Source of the DNA: Gymnopilus junonius
Taxonomy: Eukaryota > Basidiomycota > Agaricomycetes > Agaricales > Galerinaceae
NCBI GenBank assembly: GCA_015501075.1
Contig: JADNYJ010000053.1
Location: forward strand, 171,069-235,068
Direction: 5' to 3'
Length of the DNA stretch: 64,000 nucleotides
Within the stretch, counting starts at the first letter, position 1, and every line of letters begins with the position of its first letter. Below the pieces are notes generated by a model, which did not search any database, was not told the DNA's origin, and saw nothing but the letters and a program-made list of their open reading frames with translations. Shown here one piece after another: positions 55,130-64,000 of this stretch. The position numbers were made by a program, and so were the translations under genes.

Positions 55130-55690
55130 TCAATTCCCCACAGCAATTTCCTGCTCCTCCTCCTTCTCATCGTCATCATCTAATATGCAAATCGGATTAT
55201 TGATTGTTCCCCGGACTGTCACATCATCAAGATCCTCTCCATATCCCGCTGCTCGAAAATACCAGGTCTCGAACCGAAGACATAGGCACTGAGTTTCTGA
55301 CAAAAGAAAATAGGTGAACATCACTCCTCCTTCGCTCTTTTGATTAAACCCGGCCGCAAACCCACGACCAACCGCATCCATAATCAATAAGGCGGTCTCA
55401 TCCGAAATCCTTGCCTCAACACTATGTGCCACGCAACTATCCCGAATGACTTGAATCTCGTGCTAGGATTCATTTCAACAAAAAAAAAATGCTTGGCGCA
55501 AATAGAACAAACTCACCAATTCATGCATGAAATTTTCGAATCTCAAACCAAAGGATTCCTGTGCAATAGGCGAAGATAAAACGCGTAAAGCAGATGCCAA
55601 TACACAGGCACGTCTGCTCGCAAAGGCTTCATAAATTGCGTCCTGCGTAGCTCAGAAATAGGTGTTTGTCAAAATGGAAAGGACCGGCAT
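55130..55690 (-). pseudogene. antisense two-exon ORF inside the gypsy element
   Basis: On the minus strand an ATG at 55690 opens MPVLSILTNTYF, then a TGA (55652-55654), and continues in frame with AIYEAFASRRACVLASALRVL to a canonical donor. A 54 nt GTGAGT...CCTAG intron (55463-55516) joins to HEIQVIRDSCVAHSVEAR. The second exon reads LLIMDAVGRGFAAGFNQKSEGG, then an acidic DDDDEKEEE end at 55130. The total is about 168 codons. The clean intron and coding look argue for a real gene carried by the element on the opposite strand, between pol and the 3' LTR. No family recognised. The TGA fits a decayed CGA. Confidence 0.6.
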
Positions 55691-55917
55691 GGCTACTCAA
55701 GTTTAGAAGTTGATGAAATTGTCGTTGACATGGAAGTCAACATTTATAGTCCCCAGGAGGTGTAAGGAAGACCATGAGCATGGGTACATATCGAAGGTTA
55801 TTAACTTGGAATGGAGCACCGGATGCATAGAAGCGCCTTCGATAAGATAACAATGGCACCCAACAATGGCTATATTTAGCTCGCCGAAAAGAAGACTTAT
55901 CCGTGCAATGAAATCAA

Positions 55918-56540
55918 CCCGATGGCCCTCGCATCCTCCTGGCCCAATACCTTAAATGGTAAAACTTCAATTATCCGACGGTAAACGACCTTATGGACCG
56001 AGTTCCGACTGCAAATCGATCCGAAACAACCACAAAACATCATTCTGCAACCAAACTTCATTGGTCTCCAACATAAAATTTCTCTAGATTACTTTCTCCT
56101 CCCTCGTTTATGACTTATAAAATTTTATCCCTCTCCATTTAGCCTTTAAAATACGATCTCTCCATGCACTCTCCCATTGTTATTCGGTCCGACAAATTTT
56201 CACTTCGTTTATTTCAATTTTCCTTCTCCCTGGAAATCTTCGCTTATCTGCTACAGTATAAATACTAGACCTGTGTACTGTAGTTCCCCAGTGAATTTTA
56301 CTGCACAAATCTGCATAGAAGCGAAAGAACTGAGCACTAGAAATCACTCAAAACATCTCATTTTATCGAAATCTCTCTCCACCTCTTTCATCAACTCTAT
56401 ACTTCGGAATCCTTGTCTATTCCAAAGTTATATACTATTATACATCGTCTACATACGCCTACACACGTTTTTGGATCCTCAGACAAACGGAGTTTGTCCC
56501 GGAGTCCACCTATCGACTCACATGAACTCACATCATTTCA
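55918..56540 (+). repeat. gypsy 3' LTR
   Basis: 623 bp, 11 transitions from the 5' LTR. It retains more CpG than the 5' copy, having lost only two CpG sites of its own. It ends CATCATTTCA and then runs into unrelated sequence (TCGAACACTT). Confidence 0.93.
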
Positions 56541-57341
56541 TCGAACACTTGAGTGATGCTGACAGCAAAGAACTGGATTGGGGGTTGGGATACCCAGGAT
56601 GGATCAGATATGGAAATGACTAAAAGTGACTGATGAGAGCAGGGGTGAAACAGCACCATGAAGGTTGGGTCCTGATGTGAACTAGTGGATGGAGGAAGGC
56701 TGTTGCATCCCCATTCCAAATAGTGGCAGCAACCTACTTGACCATATGAAATTCTTGGCCATGGACACTGGTGCCACCATCCATCAAATGCACCATCATC
56801 ATCATCAGTAAAACTTGTCCACTGTGGCATGGGCCACCACTCAATGCCATGCTGGGTTTAAACATCATTAGTGACCTCAAATCTGGCTCACTACATGCAC
56901 AAGCCTGGATTTGATAAATTATTGCTCAGGAAAGTGTCTCTTTTGGCAGTGACATTAGTTTATATAGCCTGATTGGTTGACTCATTTCCTAGAGTTGTTG
57001 TCAATCTAGTCGAGAAAATATGCTGGATTGAGTGCTTGACATCCCTTCATCCAAACTTGACAATCTCCCAGCCAGACAGAACATTCAAGATTGAGGTATG
57101 TTCTGTATGCTTTTCTCTGGCTATGTAGGCACCATAGCCGATGCTTGTACCAGCACTTAGGTTATGAGTATTTTTAATGACTTGACATTGATGCTTGCAG
57201 TCCTAGTAATGCTTCTTGTCCAATGCTATTATGCACATCGCATCAGCATTGTCACTGGATCCAAAAAAGTCACCATTCTCATTGTAACAGTTGGGTTTCT
57301 TTCTACCCCTTTGTGAGTTGAGCACATCAGCATTGGGGACA
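56541..57341. other. CpG-poor debris, nothing recognised
   Basis: About 800 bases with scattered short ORFs. A stretch near 57030-57090 (IECLTSLHPNLTISQPDR) before a GTATGTTC donor-like site looks like an old exon, but I cannot name it. Confidence 0.4.
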
Positions 57342-57444
57342 TTCACAGTAGCCCAACTTGGGCTCAACTTGGTCCTAACTTGGGTCTCAACTTGATCCCA
57401 ATTTGCTTCTGAGTTGGCACCCAAGTTGGCAACTTTACTGTGAA
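57342..57444. repeat. MITE-like 103 bp inverted repeat
   Basis: Perfect terminal TTCACAGTA/TACTGTGAA repeats extend into imperfect CCAACTTGGG/CCCAAGTTGG arms. The middle holds several more CAACTTGG repeats. The size, terminal inverted repeats and lack of coding fit a small non-autonomous DNA element or a stable hairpin. No target duplication is evident. Confidence 0.5.
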
Positions 57445-57736
57445 ACACCAGAGGGTATTTTTAACTATGTAGTGAGAAGTTGATATATGCTGCTGTATTC
57501 CCACTCATACACCACATCCAAATGCGATGCTTCTTTCTTCCCTCCCCTTACATCCTCTCTGCCAAATGGTATCCAGACCACCTCCCATCGCTCTTCCTGG
57601 CAAAACTCAGTGCCTCAATGATGGCAAATAGTATCCAAGATCAATCAATGTGAGTCATGTCAAAAATTTGCAGCCATATATCAGTACTGAGACAAGGGCT
57701 ACCATTTTTTTCCCCACTTTCTTCCTCACTGCCAAT

Positions 57737-58850
57737 ATGCCTGCCCTTACTGAGCATCAAGCACTTATCAAGGCCATCCTTCTTGCCACCCAGGAAGAGT
57801 TGGAACTCTATTTTGACAGCTTGGAGAAGGACAATGACTTCATGGATTTTCCATCAGACACCAAATCATCCAGCAGTGATGCAAGTAGCAGCTTGACATC
57901 CTCCACATCTTCCACCTCTTCTACATTGTCTACTTCATCCTCCTCCTCCTCCAATTCCAACATGGAGGCCATTGACAGTGATCCAGCACTCATGGAAGTC
58001 TCTGATGGTGATGACTCTTCTGACAAAGAACATGCCATCTGTTTGCAGAATGTCATGACATACAATGAGCTCTTGGACATGATTCTTGCTTCCCACCTTC
58101 TCAACCCTTCTAGCCCAGTTCCTAAATGCTCCCAGCTCTACCTTGTCCTTGTCAAGTACAGGTCCAACAAACCACACCACTTCTGCCACAATCTATGTGT
58201 ATCACCTTCAACCTTTGATGAACTCCTCAAATGCATTCAGGATCATCCAATCTTTGTGAACCAATCCAACTGCCAGCAGTTCCTGGTTGACATACAGCTT
58301 GCATCATTTTGGCCATGAGGGCAATGCTGCATCAGTTGAAGTGATGGCACAGTGGGCTGGGGTCAGTCCTGGCCTAGTCATGAAGGCTACCCAGCATGTA
58401 ATCATCATGTCCCTGTCTCTTCATGATACTGTCATATGTTGGCTGAGCAAGGAGGAAATAGAAGAAGCTTGGCAATGGGTGGAAAAGATGTCATGTCCTG
58501 CATAGCATAATGGCTACTGTATGGTTGATGGCATGCTGGTTCCCTTATTTGAGAAGCCAGGTCATCATGGTGAAGCATATTTTCGATTGGAAGAGCAACT
58601 ATTCATTGAATGTGCAGGTATGTCTTTTTATTTATATTTTATTCACAAAATTAACTGATGGCCAAGACATATAGCTCATTATGTTACCAAATCTACATGT
58701 CATCAACTATGTTGTAGGGTACTGTGGTAGTGCTCATGATGCTACAGTGTTTTGTGACTGCCATATTCATGGTAAATGGATGAATTGGATCAGGTCTACG
58801 GATTTGCCCCTTTCCCCTGGTATTTTTGTGGCAAACCATGATATAAAAGG
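57737..58850 (+). pseudogene. PIF/Harbinger (HARBI1-like, DDE_4) transposase, decayed
   Basis: The start at 57737 (MPALTEHQALIKAILLATQ) leads through a Ser/Thr-rich acidic segment and CVSPSTFDELLKCIQDHP to HHFGHEGNAASVEVMAQWAG (58290), the region typical of basidiomycete PIF-type nucleases. The first catalytic Asp is in MVDGMLVPLF (58524), followed by GHHGEAYF, an intron at about 58618-58674, NYVVGYCGSAHD with the second Asp (58710) and ATVF. The sequence decays beyond 58790 before the third acidic residue. Defects are a frameshift near 58295, TAG at 58504-58506 in place of Trp, and an extra T near 58583. No CpG occurs between about 57591 and 58582. Confidence 0.8.
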
Positions 58851-58929
58851 CCATATATGGTTAATTATATGGTTCATATATGTATACTATACAGTTGGAG
58901 CCTTACCACATAGGTGAGATTGCCTTGTG

Positions 58930-60414
58930 AAACTACTCCATGCATCTGATTCCAATCTTCTGCCATAAGTGGTTCAGAATTGACTGCCATGTGAGAAGGA
59001 TCTGGGGTCGGAGCCCAATCGGCTCAGGACTGAAGAGATCATGGTAGATCTTGGTCATCATAGATGACCCTGATGCAACATTCTCAATTGTGCTACTTGT
59101 GCCTGTATTAAGGGTGACTTCCTCGAATCTACTCAAGGTGGCAATAGTTGGGGTAAACCCGATCCATGACATTAGGTCCTGGGATTTCCTAAAGAGGGAT
59201 ATGGTGCTATCCCCAAAGTGGGGTTCTTCCAGGCACCTCCTCCATGGACTTTGTGAGTGGTGATCATGCCTCACCCACTAACCTCAATGACATTATGAGT
59301 AGTGGGGGCTGGGATCAATGGCATTAGTTGTGCTGATGATATGAGCATGAAGGGCTCATCATCAGAGTCCTCAACAAATCATGCTGACTTTGGTTTTTGG
59401 CCAGCACAGCAGGTTTTTCTCTTGGAAAACTCCTTTCTCTGTGAACTGCCAGAATTACTTCCAGCATTCTGCTGATCAGAGTGGCAGGGTTCGAGACCTT
59501 TTTCTTTGATGCAGTATTGCACTGTGCATTCACATTGCTAGCCTGTTGGTTTCTGGGCTGGCTGTCCTTAGGTGGGTTGAGCTGCTTTGGCACATAGAAT
59601 GTGCCATGCTTGGGTTGCTCATGTGCCTTAAGGTGCCCAAATGGCAGCCCATGTGGTGCGAATGCTGTCAAAGAGGTCTTTCAGTTCCATATTTGGAACT
59701 GAATTCTGCTGAGTGAAGTCTTCCATCATCCACTGATAGATGGATTCTTGTGACATGACATTCATGGCAAGTGGAAGATTCATAAGTAGGACTAGGCACA
59801 CCATGGATTCAGAAATCATGGGTACCATTCCAGTGGAGCCTGATGTCATTGTGATGTTTGTATCATTAACAAGCGGAGACAGCCATAGTAGTAATGGAAT
59901 TTGGAGAGCTGGGGGTTGGGATCAGAGAGGTCTATTTTGAGATTCATAAGGACCCTAAAGTCCTCGAGGGTCTCGACGAACATCTCCTTGGAGTACTTCA
60001 TCTTGATCCAATCCCATGCTTGAGCTGCAGACAGGGTTTTAACCTGTTCCATATACCAGTATCAAGACACATGGCCAAAAGGCCAAGAGCCTTGGCATTT
60101 TTGGAGTTATATGACTCCAATTTATGGCAATACACTTCCTCGGCAGCAGACCATTGAGAGAAGTGAGCATTGTACAGGTTTAAATCTCCCTGTGTAGGCC
60201 CAGTGGCAGGAGTGGATTCAGTGGTATGAGTGCCAGTGGGAAAAGCAGGTTCCTTGATTACTTGGTCCACTGAAGTGGTAAGGGTTCCTTCCAGAACAGA
60301 TTTTCCATAATAGGCCTCCATCTTGGATGCCCATTGATGGTAGTGGTGGCCATCAAACTTGGGAAGGTCAGAGGCAGTGAAGAAGATGGAAGTGGTGTTC
60401 TTTATGGACAACAT
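58930..60414 (-). pseudogene. Copia-C gag and downstream fragment
   Basis: From 60414 the Gag begins MLSIKNTTSIFFTASDLPKF, with a UBN2-like body (FDGHHYHQWASKMEAYYG, AMCLDTGIW). A frame change near 60045 leads to LSAAQAWDWIKMKYSK and PQLSKFHYYYG, and another near 59870 to ISESMVCLVLLMNLPLAM and MELKDLFDSIRTTWAA (59650). Further left the frames scatter (59330-59640 basic linker; 58930-59274 a possible protease-region fragment). Integrase, RT and the 3' LTR are absent, so the element is truncated next to the Harbinger remnant. Confidence 0.7.
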
Positions 60415-60835
60415 TGTTGAGTTTGATTTGGATGATTGGATTTTCTGTTAAGAAAAAGGCTGGGTTGTAGTCAGTAACAGGTGTGACAAAATGTGTGCTA
60501 AGAAAAGAGCACTGCAGTTTCTACCTGTGCCTGACATGGATTTAACCCCTTAAGGGCAATTGTCCAGACAGCAACAGATGTCCAGGCCTTCATGACAAGG
60601 CCCTTAACAATGTTCAGCATGATAGCGAACTATTGTTGGAGAGCATTCAGTCTAGTGACAAACAGCTGTGGTCGATGTTCTGCCTAATGGTGAACTGTCT
60701 TCCCAGGTAGAAGTAAGCTACAGACCAATGCTAAGCAGGTTCTGCACAATGGCAAACAATGCTAGACAGGTTCTGCCCTAGGGCAAACTCAATGTCAAGC
60801 AGGTTCTGCCAATGGCAAACAGCATGCTTTTGCTA
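60415..60835 (-). other. Copia-C leader
   Basis: About 420 bases between gag and the primer-binding site. A GGTTCTGC-x-AATGGCAAAC motif recurs four times between 60720 and 60830, giving a short irregular repeat. No ORF. Confidence 0.5.
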
Positions 60836-61279
60836 TCAGGGCCCATAACCTATTGAGCAGCAAGTGGTACATACAGCAGCAAACCACTGCATGCACAATG
60901 TGCTCTGCATAGTATTGTTGTAACTACTATCTTACCTGGGTTGTTAGAGGCTAGTGCTAAGGTGACTACTTAGGCTACTACTTAGAAGTGCAAAAGACTT
61001 AGATTAGGACACTGTTCAGAGCTCTTATATACCTACAGGACATGCAGTGACTAACTACATATGAGTAATGCATAAGGCAATTACTCAGCTAATTACTATG
61101 TAATTACTAATATCTACTCATAGGATGAGTAATATGCTCACTAAGTGATCACACATTTAGTCATATAAGATGACTATGATACTTTGTAGTCACTGGATCT
61201 AGTCACATATAGATGCATCTGATCACATGTGTCATGTGAGTCATGTGATGTAGTCATGTGGACACTTATCACGTCAACA
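60836..61279 (-). repeat. Copia-C 5' LTR with adjoining primer-binding site
   Basis: The LTR is inferred at 60854-61279 (426 bp), with TGTTGACGTGATAAG at the minus-strand start and GCTCA at the end. The copia-type site GGTTATGGGCCC lies at 60836-60850. Only one LTR is present in the window, so the ends rest on the TG...CA rule, the primer site and similarity of the edge to Copia-A. It contains many CATGTG/CACATG motifs (61170-61260). Confidence 0.65.
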
Positions 61280-62628
61280 TTCTATAGCTTCTCAATGTAA
61301 TTGCAAAGAGGTTCCATCAAGGTCGAGAAGGGCACATTCAAGCTGAGTCATTGACAAAAGTTAGAAAAGGTGAAATGAAAGACAATGGGATGGAATGAAG
61401 TAAAGGAAATAAAGTTGAGTAAGTGAAGTGGAGATAAAATTTTTACATATAATGTTACATAATGCAACACGAGGATAACATGAGGTCTGGAGCATGTTGA
61501 AAGCCTTGCTACCATGGCATGTTTCAACTATGATCCAAATGTGGATGACAAAGCATATGGCGGAGGCAAGACACTGGTCAGCTGTCTCCTCGCTAAGGGC
61601 AGAGCACTCTGAAGATCAACCCAATGTGCTGGTGAAGACGAGATCTGAGCTATTTTTTCACCTTGAAAATTTCTATTGAACTTAGAAGGTGAGTGACTAT
61701 GGAGCCCCATGTTTGAACATCAGTTATGAATACTGCTTTATCTATAGGAAATGTGTTCGATGACATTGGAAGACCCTATGCACTTTGGCACATGAGATTT
61801 CAAGTGACACAATCTTGGTATGTGCATTTTTATCTGTTCAGTACCTAATGGTGTTTTCTTAATAAATTGTAGGGCACTCCCTCAGCTATGTTCAACTAAA
61901 GCCTTATCAATTACAGATCTCAATTAGGGTTCTGCCTACAGTCATAAGCTATTGTGTTTTACCTTTCATTACCCAATCGAACCCAACATACCTTGTCAGG
62001 CTGCTATAGATGATACAGAATGCTCATGAAATAACTAGGACATGCAGTCATTGTGTCTCCTGCTTATATGTTGCTTTTCTCTCACTGCTCATTGTGCCTT
62101 GCCATGATGGTAATCCATAATAATAAAGCACCTGTTGAGGTGTGCTGCATCAAGAGGGCAGTATTCACTCAGTGACCCCTGATTGAGGAGTCAAATCATG
62201 CTTGGTGACTGAATGTAGAGTACACTACAGTTTACAATGCTACCTGAAAGTATTTCTAGGTCATGAAGTCATTTGCACCTAGGTACAAGACTCTAATTTC
62301 CTGGAAATATTTTATAATGCGCAATTAACAGTCAAGGCAGTATGTGATTCTCCAAGAAGTCTGACACCTCGATGTGATCAGATCCAACAAGCCAAGCACT
62401 AGAAATGTTCATCCCAAGAGCAGTTTTGAAATCACCAACATCTGGTATGAGTTCTAAAATCTCTCAGATGAAACAGATATTTGAATCTCAGTCACAACAT
62501 CACAGGCCCAGAAGTAGGCAAACTACATAATGCCCTTTTTCAGGATGAGCAACATGTTTCTCCTTTAAAGCCAGGGAATGGTTAGACTCAGGTCAAGGAA
62601 TCAGCACATGTTCTGAGCATGCTAGGAT
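61280..62628. other. no recognised gene
   Basis: CpG-poor sequence. A plus-strand stretch at 61520-61680 (DPNVDDKAYGGGKTLVSCLLAK in one frame) looks like an exon but has no continuation I can support. No repeats shared with the rest of the window. Confidence 0.4.
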
Positions 62629-62853
62629 TTGGAAACACTTCAAAATATGACCAAAATTGGAGGACATCGAGGTCAAAGAACTCAAGAATGGTGGGACACA
62701 ACTGCACAGAACATTGCCAAACTACAGTTTATGAATGCTGAAGACTATCGGTCAATGCACCGCATTTTTGGACAGAAGGACACTTTCGAACATTGTGAGT
62801 CTATTCAGCAGAAGAAAAGTGATGGGGTGCTGAAATTGACATTTTCAACTTGA
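62629..62853 (+). pseudogene. short unrecognised exon-like ORF
   Basis: 75 codons reading RTQEWWDTTAQNIAKLQFMNAEDYRSMHRIF and DTFEHCESIQQKKSDGV. The aromatic/acidic spacing looks protein-like, but no family is recognised and the surrounding frames are closed. Confidence 0.3.
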
Positions 62854-63256
62854 AAGCTACAATGTTCAAACCTGGGATACAATTTGATTTCTTCAGACCC
62901 ATATTATGAGCTTATAAAGCTGTTCACATATCTAAATGAACTGTGCATTTACATTTGAGGCATTACCATGGAAGGTAGAAAAAATATGACTTGGTGGGCA
63001 GGAATAGGAGTAGCAATGCATAGCGGCATGATCTGAGTTCTGTGTAATGATCAAGGCCAGACAGCATGTGAATGTCTTAGGTAATATTGAACGTGCTTTT
63101 CTCCCTCTGAGTCAATGCTCTTTGAATCCAAAGCTCTCATTGAACTTCTTTCTTGGTTCTTTCCATAACCTCCATCTTTCCTTTCCAGAGCAAGTTTAGG
63201 AACACACATTTACAACAAATATGGGACAGGACACACATCTACAGTTTAGGGATGCG

Positions 63257-63420
63257 AAGTTCAGTTCTGAACCATTGCAAAGAACCCAAACTGGCAGAAC
63301 CAAACTGAAAGTTCTGTTCTGTTCAGGTTCAGTCCAGAACCTGTAGTACCAGTTCCAGTTCATGGTTCTTGACATTGGGAAAGGTAGAGAACTGGGTTTG
63401 GACCAGTTCAAACTGAACTT
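63257..63420. repeat. 164 bp inverted repeat rich in AGTTC/GAACT
   Basis: The ends AAGTTCAGTTCTGAAC and AAGTTCAGTTTGAACTGG (reverse complement of 63403-63420) pair imperfectly. Many GTTCTG, CAGAACC and GGTTC words fill the centre. It could be a MITE or a satellite-like hairpin; no target duplication is seen. Confidence 0.45.
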
Positions 63421-63762
63421 TTATCTTGTACTTTTGCATAGGGAAGGAAGGGTGATCCATGTGAGAATGTGAATATTCAACTGTCTAAGGGACTTACTAT
63501 TGCAGTCGAGATTAAGTCGGAGCTTGAAATGAATACTACTACTCAGCCACATGAAAAAATCAATGCGAAATACATATGCACAGACATCCCCTTCCACCTC
63601 TTTTTTCCATATGCCCGACCCAGACATGCCTGCTCTGAATGACAATGGAATGCTCAAGATGCTAGCCAGATTACGTGGCTTCATTCGCCAAGTGATGAAC
63701 ACCACACTATCAGCCTCAAGGACAGTAAGAAGCATAAGTGAGCTGACAGCTTGGCTCACAAC

Positions 63763-63931
63763 ATGGATGATGGTGACGACAACCTTCCAATCTCCATACT
63801 CCCAGGTTTGAAGCATAAGGAGCCAGCTCAGCAAGTGGGAGGAAGCATCAAGAAGCTTACTGATAAGGCCAAAGCAGCTGCTGGGGCCATGTCACCCAAA
63901 AGTCAAAAATTTTTTGAGCAGCATTTTGCAG
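63763..63931 (+). CDS. exon of an unrecognised gene running off the right edge
   Basis: ATG at 63763 opens MDDGDDNLPISILPGLKHKEP, then QQVGGSIKKLTDKAKAAAG and KSQKFFEQHFAG, ending at a good GTACGT donor (63932). The basic/Ala helix suggests an N-terminal or linker segment. Upstream, 63600-63720 may hold another exon in a different frame (PDMPALNDNGMLKMLARLRG). Confidence 0.35.
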
Positions 63932-64000
63932 GTACGTCTATTTCAGCTACTCTACATATCTACTGACATGTCTATTAAGTTGGGTCCTCGGGATCAGGTG

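Larger units (their letters stand above)
48549..56540 (+). mobile_element. Ty3/gypsy LTR retrotransposon, full length, defective
   Basis: 7992 bp with 623 bp LTRs at 48549-49171 and 55918-56540 that differ at 11 sites, all transitions. A primer-binding site TGGAGCCCACCGCGAGG (49174-49190) lies two bases inside the 5' LTR, followed by gag (49275-50924), a retropepsin-like region, RT-RNase H and integrase (to 55055), then an 860 bp tail with an antisense spliced ORF. The order RT before integrase is the gypsy order. Three in-frame TGA codons and one frameshift disable it. The exact outer LTR base is uncertain: the shared sequence begins CCCGATGG and the next TG is five bases in. No target duplication was recognised. 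Confidence 0.95.

Noticed and set aside
55918..55930. Polypurine tract immediately left of the gypsy 3' LTR
   Set aside because: The preceding bases (GAAATCAACCCGA) are not purine-rich enough; the LTR edge or the tract has decayed, so none is annotated.
1..64000. TGA as a sense codon (alternative genetic code)
   Set aside because: The intact GMC gene and other frames end at TGA, and the TGA sites coincide with expected CGA codons in decayed transposons.

Overview
The window looks like a transposon-rich stretch of a mushroom-forming basidiomycete (Agaricomycetes) genome. Supporting signs are short 50-75 nt introns in nearly every gene, a GMC oxidoreductase of the aryl-alcohol-oxidase type, KDZ transposase with its CxC2 N-terminal cluster, fungal TET/JBP-like 2OG-Fe(II) dioxygenases, hAT, PIF/Harbinger, Ty1/copia and Ty3/gypsy elements, and a non-LTR element with an RNase H domain. 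I see no rRNA, tRNA or CRISPR.

Layout. 1-5581 is host gene space: the 5' exons of an unknown minus-strand gene (1-508), a complete eight-exon secreted GMC oxidoreductase (819-3047), a phytanoyl-CoA-dioxygenase-like gene with two single-base frameshifts (3367-4768), and a leucine-rich gene fragment cut by an LTR element (5082-5581). 5582-10253 is Copia-A (214 bp LTRs, minus strand). 10254-17140 holds two 5'-inverted copies of one non-LTR family. 17143-19625 is a hAT transposase cut by that insertion. 19629-24339 is a divergent pair: an unknown Lys/Gly-rich protein and a TET/JBP-like dioxygenase. 24438-29743 is Copia-B, whose RT half is inverted relative to its gag-integrase half. 29744-41771 is a second TET/JBP-type dioxygenase convergent with a KDZ transposase; this pair is interrupted by three non-LTR pieces and by a near-complete hAT element (36912-40640, 8 bp target duplication). 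42421-48025 holds three unrecognised, partly broken genes, one with a double CxxC-x6-C cluster. 48549-56540 is a Ty3/gypsy element with 623 bp LTRs and a spliced antisense ORF between pol and the 3' LTR. 56541-64000 is old, CpG-poor debris: a MITE-like hairpin, a PIF/Harbinger transposase, the 5' part of Copia-C and a few exons.

How it fits together. Every mobile element is broken, and the damage is consistent. The two gypsy LTRs differ at 11 sites, all transitions, 10 at CpG. The Copia-A LTRs differ at 6 sites, all transitions, 5 at CpG. Many ORFs stop at TGA where a CGA arginine codon is the likely ancestor, including codons at 2OG-Fe(II) active sites. This is the footprint of CpG methylation and deamination (or a RIP-like process) on a nested transposon pile. 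The pile itself contains TET/JBP-like genes, a family whose known members oxidise 5-methylcytosine or thymine. The nesting gives a relative chronology: KDZ/TET first, then hAT and the non-LTR copies.
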